Below are positions 5,401-7,862 of a stretch of DNA of 7,862 bases, piece by piece. Location: contig JBKJUK010000278.1 of assembly GCA_046590705.1 (NCBI GenBank), forward strand, positions 1 to 7,862. Direction: 5' to 3'. Origin of the DNA: JBKJUK01 sp046590705. Lineage in GTDB: Bacteria; Acidobacteriota; Thermoanaerobaculia; Gp7-AA8. Positions within the stretch are counted from its first letter, which is position 1. Every line of letters begins with the position of its first letter. Made by a program: the position numbers and the translations under genes. A model generated the notes under the pieces. The model made no database searches. It saw nothing but the letters and a program-made list of their open reading frames with translations, and had not been told where the DNA came from.

Positions 5401-5622
5401 TCAGGCGCCTACTACCACGTACTCAGCGAAACTGCGCGACTGCGGGACTGGGATGCCGTCTTCCTGCATGCCTTCAACATGCAGCTGAATGGCCTCATAC
5501 ATGTTTCGTTCGGTCTCTTCTCGCGTTTCGCCGGTTGCGACGCAACCCGGAAGGTCCGGCGAGTAAGCGGAGAAATTTCCACCCGCCTCTTCGATGATGA
5601 TCAGGAACCGGTGCATGTTCAT
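5401..5622 (-). CDS. hicB: HicB-family antitoxin-like protein (solitary)
   Basis: The 73-aa protein has the full HicB-like fold. A first strand (MHRFLIIIEE) is followed by FSAYSPDLPGCVATGETREE (17-36), with the hallmark SPDLPGC and T-x-EE pattern. A helix (ERNMYEAIQLHVEGM) and GIPVPQS (56-62) before the last strand complete it. HicB antitoxins of this short type carry only the partial RNase-H-like domain and no DNA-binding tail. In classical pairs HicB neutralises HicA, a small mRNA-cleaving toxin with a double-stranded-RNA-binding-like fold. No hicA-like frame is found on either side: downstream are repeats, and upstream are 189 bases with no complete frame. It may be an orphan antitoxin, a pairless regulator, or the remnant of a pair. 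The ribosome binding site is weak (AAGG about six bases before ATG). A second in-frame ATG is two codons later. Confidence 0.85.
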   Translation of the reverse strand: MNMHRFLIIIEEAGGNFSAYSPDLPGCVATGETREETERNMYEAIQLHVEGMQEDGIPVPQSRSFAEYVVVGA

Positions 5623-5654
5623 TTGAGCCTTGCCAGCTTCAGGAGTTCGACCCT

Positions 5655-5684
5655 CGCGGAGCGGAACGGAGATTCCTCTTCGCG
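5655..5684 (-). repeat. Dispersed hairpin repeat, copy 2
   Basis: On the minus strand this reads CGCGAAGAGGAATCTCCG followed by TTCCGCTCCGCG. It matches copy 1 at 995-1019 apart from one substitution and a 5-bp insertion. The two copies are in opposite orientation relative to the window. The hairpin arms here contain one G-T pair. It lies in the spacer directly upstream of hicB. Confidence 0.65.
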
Positions 5685-5774
5685 CTTTACATCACGCGAG
5701 ATCGCAAGACCAGCGCGTGCTCATCGGAATGACGCGTCGGACGATTACTGTACGCCACACACACGCCCAGCCTC

Positions 5775-5804
5775 ACCTACTGGTTACTGACTACTCAACT
5801 ACTG
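5775..5804. repeat. Degenerate CTACT/TTACTG short repeat
   Basis: The words CTACTGG, TTACTGA, CTACTCA and ACTACTG follow one another between 5775 and 5804, just after the stop codon of the Gre-fusion gene on the minus strand. It is a short, imperfect array with a unit of about 7-8 bases. No function is evident. Confidence 0.5.
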
Positions 5805-5811
5805 CCCCCAC

Positions 5812-7862
5812 CTACCGCCACTTCGCAATCTTCTCGATCGAGTAGTCGTTCCCCATGAACGTGACGACGTCGCCCTGATGCTTTCCGAGCATCGCTCCAG
5901 CCACGTCGGACTGATTGGAGTAGACCCCATGTTCCGGCGATGATTCCCATGGTCCGAGGATGGTGACTTCGCGGCGGGTGTCGCCGTTGACCAGGACTAC
6001 TTTTGTGCCGATACGCACTTCACTCTCGTCGACTTCCGAGGGGTCGAGAACGCGTACGCGATTCAGTTCGCCACTCAGTTCCGTCAGGCGGGCGGCCAGG
6101 TACTCCTGGCGCTGCCGGGCGGCTTTGTACTCGAAGTTCTCGCGAAGATCGCCCATCTCACGTGCAACCTGAATGGCCTTGAGATTCGCGGGCATCTCCA
6201 CGTTCTTGAGTTTTTCGAATTCTGAACGTTTGGCCTGCAGCGATTCAGCTGTGGTGTAGATCGGCTCGACCTGCGGCTCGCGAAGCGACGGGTAGCGCAT
6301 GAGCGCAGCAGCGCGTACGAATTCGCGGCGGTACTCCTCGAGACTTCCGTAGCGTTCGAGAGTGTCGACCAGTTTGCGGCCCTGCTCTTCATTCATGTTC
6401 TTCTGAATGATGCGGATTCCGAGCGCTCCCTTGTCGAAGAACTCGCGCAGCCGCGGTTTCACCGCCGCGAATTCATCAGAACTGATGGCATCCAGCATCT
6501 GCTGCAGCAGCGTGAAGCTGGCGCGGTCGGAGAGCTCTTCCACATCGTTGGCGTTCTTACAGAACCAGAAAAACGCTTTCGGATGACGTCGCGGATAACG
6601 AAGCGTCTCGTCGAGCAGACGATCGCGGATGTCCGTAGAGCCGGCCTGCTCGAGGGCCTGAATGATGGTAGTGAGACTGCGCGGGTCGTCTTCCATGAAG
6701 AACAACTCTGCGTAGGCTTTCTGCCAGTCGGGGTGCTTCTCTCTGAGTGCGCGAATGGCCTTCTCGCGGAGCAGACGATCGGAGATCGACGACACCACTC
6801 GCGAGGCCATGGGGCCACTGAGTAATGTGGACGGGTCGAAGGTGGATTCGAATTTTCCGGGCAGCTTTTCGAGTGTGGCGAACGCTTCCCAGGCCAGACC
6901 TGGTTCTGCGCGCGAGACTCGTTCAGCTTCGGTGGCAATTGCTGCGGAAAAATAGTCGGCGAGATCCCCACTGCGAACGCTGTGTTTCTTTGCCAGTTCC
7001 ACTTTCGCGCGCAACGGTGCCGCGTCGCATTTTCGGGTGATGGAAGCGTCGGCGGCATCGGTTGATGCCGACCAGGCATAGGTCGCCTTCGCTCCCGTTC
7101 CGGCCACTACGATCTGCGGGTTCTTCCGCGCCGCGGTCCACCAGCTGCTCCACTTGGCCTCGGCAACAATGCCGATCATGGCGTCTTTTACCTCGGACGC
7201 CGTCATCGGACGTCCGAAGCTCTGAAGCAATCGCGAGAATGTATCGGAGGGTGATTTTGCTGCGCTTTGAATCAGCTTCTCAGGGGATTCGATCTTCTCG
7301 CGCAGCAGATGACCGGGAGGCAGGGGAATCAGAAATTTCTGAGCCGCTCCGAGCGGCACTGAGACGCGCTTTTCGCGCTCGAAATCGAGACGCGTGACCA
7401 CCAGATCAGGGTTGAGTTCAACCACCACACCGGCGCCACGACCACTCATGAAAAAGATCTCGCCTTCATCGAACAGCAGCCAGCTCTCGATCTTGTCGGC
7501 TTTCTCGACAGGATTGCTGGTGGGATCACTGAATTGCGCGAACTGAAAGACTTTCTTAAAGCTCTTGCGTTCACCGTGCGCCTTCTTCAGCGCTTCTTCC
7601 AGTGCCGGACGGAGATTCTGCGGCTTCCGGGTGAGCCGTCCGAGTTCGCGAAGTACTCGCAGACGTTCCGGCCAGGCGTCCCTCTCTTTCAAGGCCTCGG
7701 CCAGCGAGTCCAGCATGGCGTCTGCGCGGGTACGTTCGTCAGCATGACGCAACTGTTTTGCAATGAGGAGGAACTCTTCGACTCTGGTGGGATCCGTTTG
7801 AATTTCGTTCACCCACAGCGTTTCAGCTTCGTCGAACGCTTTCTTCTCGATCAGGTTCTTTG
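5812..7862 (-). CDS. Gre transcript-cleavage factor fused to a large helical and CarD-like N-terminal part (5' end off the window)
   Basis: The frame is open to the right edge. A GTG at 7812 could be a start, but the 16 codons upstream of it also look coding (KNLIEKKAFDEAETLW), so the true start is probably outside. Numbering from that GTG, the protein has 666 residues to the stop. Residues 1-95 are helical and TPR-like. About 109-166 form a beta-rich segment (FDEGEIFFMSGRGAGVVVEL, later RVSVPL) resembling the CarD/TRCF RNA-polymerase-interacting domain. About 170-520 are helical and HEAT-like. About 521-666 are a GreA/GreB domain with coiled-coil tip AREMGDLREN, whose Asp555 and Glu558 match the acidic pair of GreA that promotes cleavage of backtracked RNA in the polymerase secondary channel. 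GreA itself is about 158 aa, so this is a large fusion. Similar long Gre fusions are known in spirochaetes. The Gre call is firm and the CarD-like call is tentative. Confidence 0.85.
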   Translation of the reverse strand, partial: KNLIEKKAFDEAETLWVNEIQTDPTRVEEFLLIAKQLRHADERTRADAMLDSLAEALKERDAWPERLRVLRELGRLTRKPQNLRPALEEALKKAHGERKSFKKVFQFAQFSDPTSNPVEKADKIESWLLFDEGEIFFMSGRGAGVVVELNPDLVVTRLDFEREKRVSVPLGAAQKFLIPLPPGHLLREKIESPEKLIQSAAKSPSDTFSRLLQSFGRPMTASEVKDAMIGIVAEAKWSSWWTAARKNPQIVVAGTGAKATYAWSASTDAADASITRKCDAAPLRAKVELAKKHSVRSGDLADYFSAAIATEAERVSRAEPGLAWEAFATLEKLPGKFESTFDPSTLLSGPMASRVVSSISDRLLREKAIRALREKHPDWQKAYAELFFMEDDPRSLTTIIQALEQAGSTDIRDRLLDETLRYPRRHPKAFFWFCKNANDVEELSDRASFTLLQQMLDAISSDEFAAVKPRLREFFDKGALGIRIIQKNMNEEQGRKLVDTLERYGSLEEYRREFVRAAALMRYPSLREPQVEPIYTTAESLQAKRSEFEKLKNVEMPANLKAIQVAREMGDLRENFEYKAARQRQEYLAARLTELSGELNRVRVLDPSEVDESEVRIGTKVVLVNGDTRREVTILGPWESSPEHGVYSNQSDVAGAMLGKHQGDVVTFMGNDYSIEKIAKWR

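Noticed and set aside
5398..5790. 130-aa plus-strand frame over hicB and its upstream spacer
   Set aside because: It is antisense to the well-matched HicB protein and has no domain of its own.
6459..7079. 206-aa minus-strand frame within the Gre-fusion gene
   Set aside because: It is a shifted frame of the same strand with Ser/Arg/Pro-rich low-complexity translation, while the main frame has a clear domain structure.
7810..7812. GTG as the start of the Gre fusion
   Set aside because: Sixteen upstream codons to the edge are open and helix-like, and no ribosome binding site precedes the GTG, so the gene most likely begins outside the window.

Overview
The window looks like chromosomal DNA from a GC-rich, free-living bacterium. 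My best guess is Acidobacteriota. This is an inference from three things: a very large Gre-type factor with a long helical N-terminus, intergenic DNA filled with short GC-rich hairpin repeats, and a housekeeping-like mix of a HerA-type ATPase, a Thermus-like 7Fe ferredoxin and a PH/SHOCT protein. No rRNA, tRNA, phage, IS element or CRISPR array is visible.

Layout: positions 1-839 (minus) hold a small Gly-rich membrane-tail protein followed by a two-BON-domain membrane-anchored protein cut by the left edge. They are probably one transcription unit. Positions 840-1157 are non-coding and repeat-rich, with a GGCCGGG heptamer array and several hairpins. A possible 75-aa single-span membrane protein follows (1158-1385, plus). 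It converges on a beta-hydroxyacid dehydrogenase of the 3-hydroxyisobutyrate dehydrogenase family (1405-2274, minus). A 65-bp divergent region separates this enzyme from a HerA/YjgR-like ATPase (2340-3884, plus), whose consensus -10 box ends six bases before the ATG, as expected for a leaderless mRNA. The ATPase ends 6 bp from the stop of a convergent 7Fe ferredoxin (3891-4151, minus). The ferredoxin is divergent from a two-TM PH-domain/SHOCT protein (4254-4868, plus), and the two share an AT-rich block that reads as a -10 box on both strands.

Positions 4869-5400 hold no gene but carry two inverted copies of a three-hairpin element of about 100-140 bp. Next are a solitary HicB-family antitoxin-like gene (5401-5622, minus) with no HicA beside it, a 189-bp spacer with a second copy of a dispersed hairpin repeat, and finally a Gre-factor fusion (minus) whose 5' end lies beyond the right edge.

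The genes do not form one pathway. They look like independent housekeeping units of one to two genes, separated by repeat-rich spacers. I do not see a clear novel multi-gene system. The most promising signals are the CarD-like plus Gre architecture of the last gene, the leaderless start of the HerA-like gene, the symmetric ferredoxin/PH promoter block, and the families of palindromic intergenic repeats.
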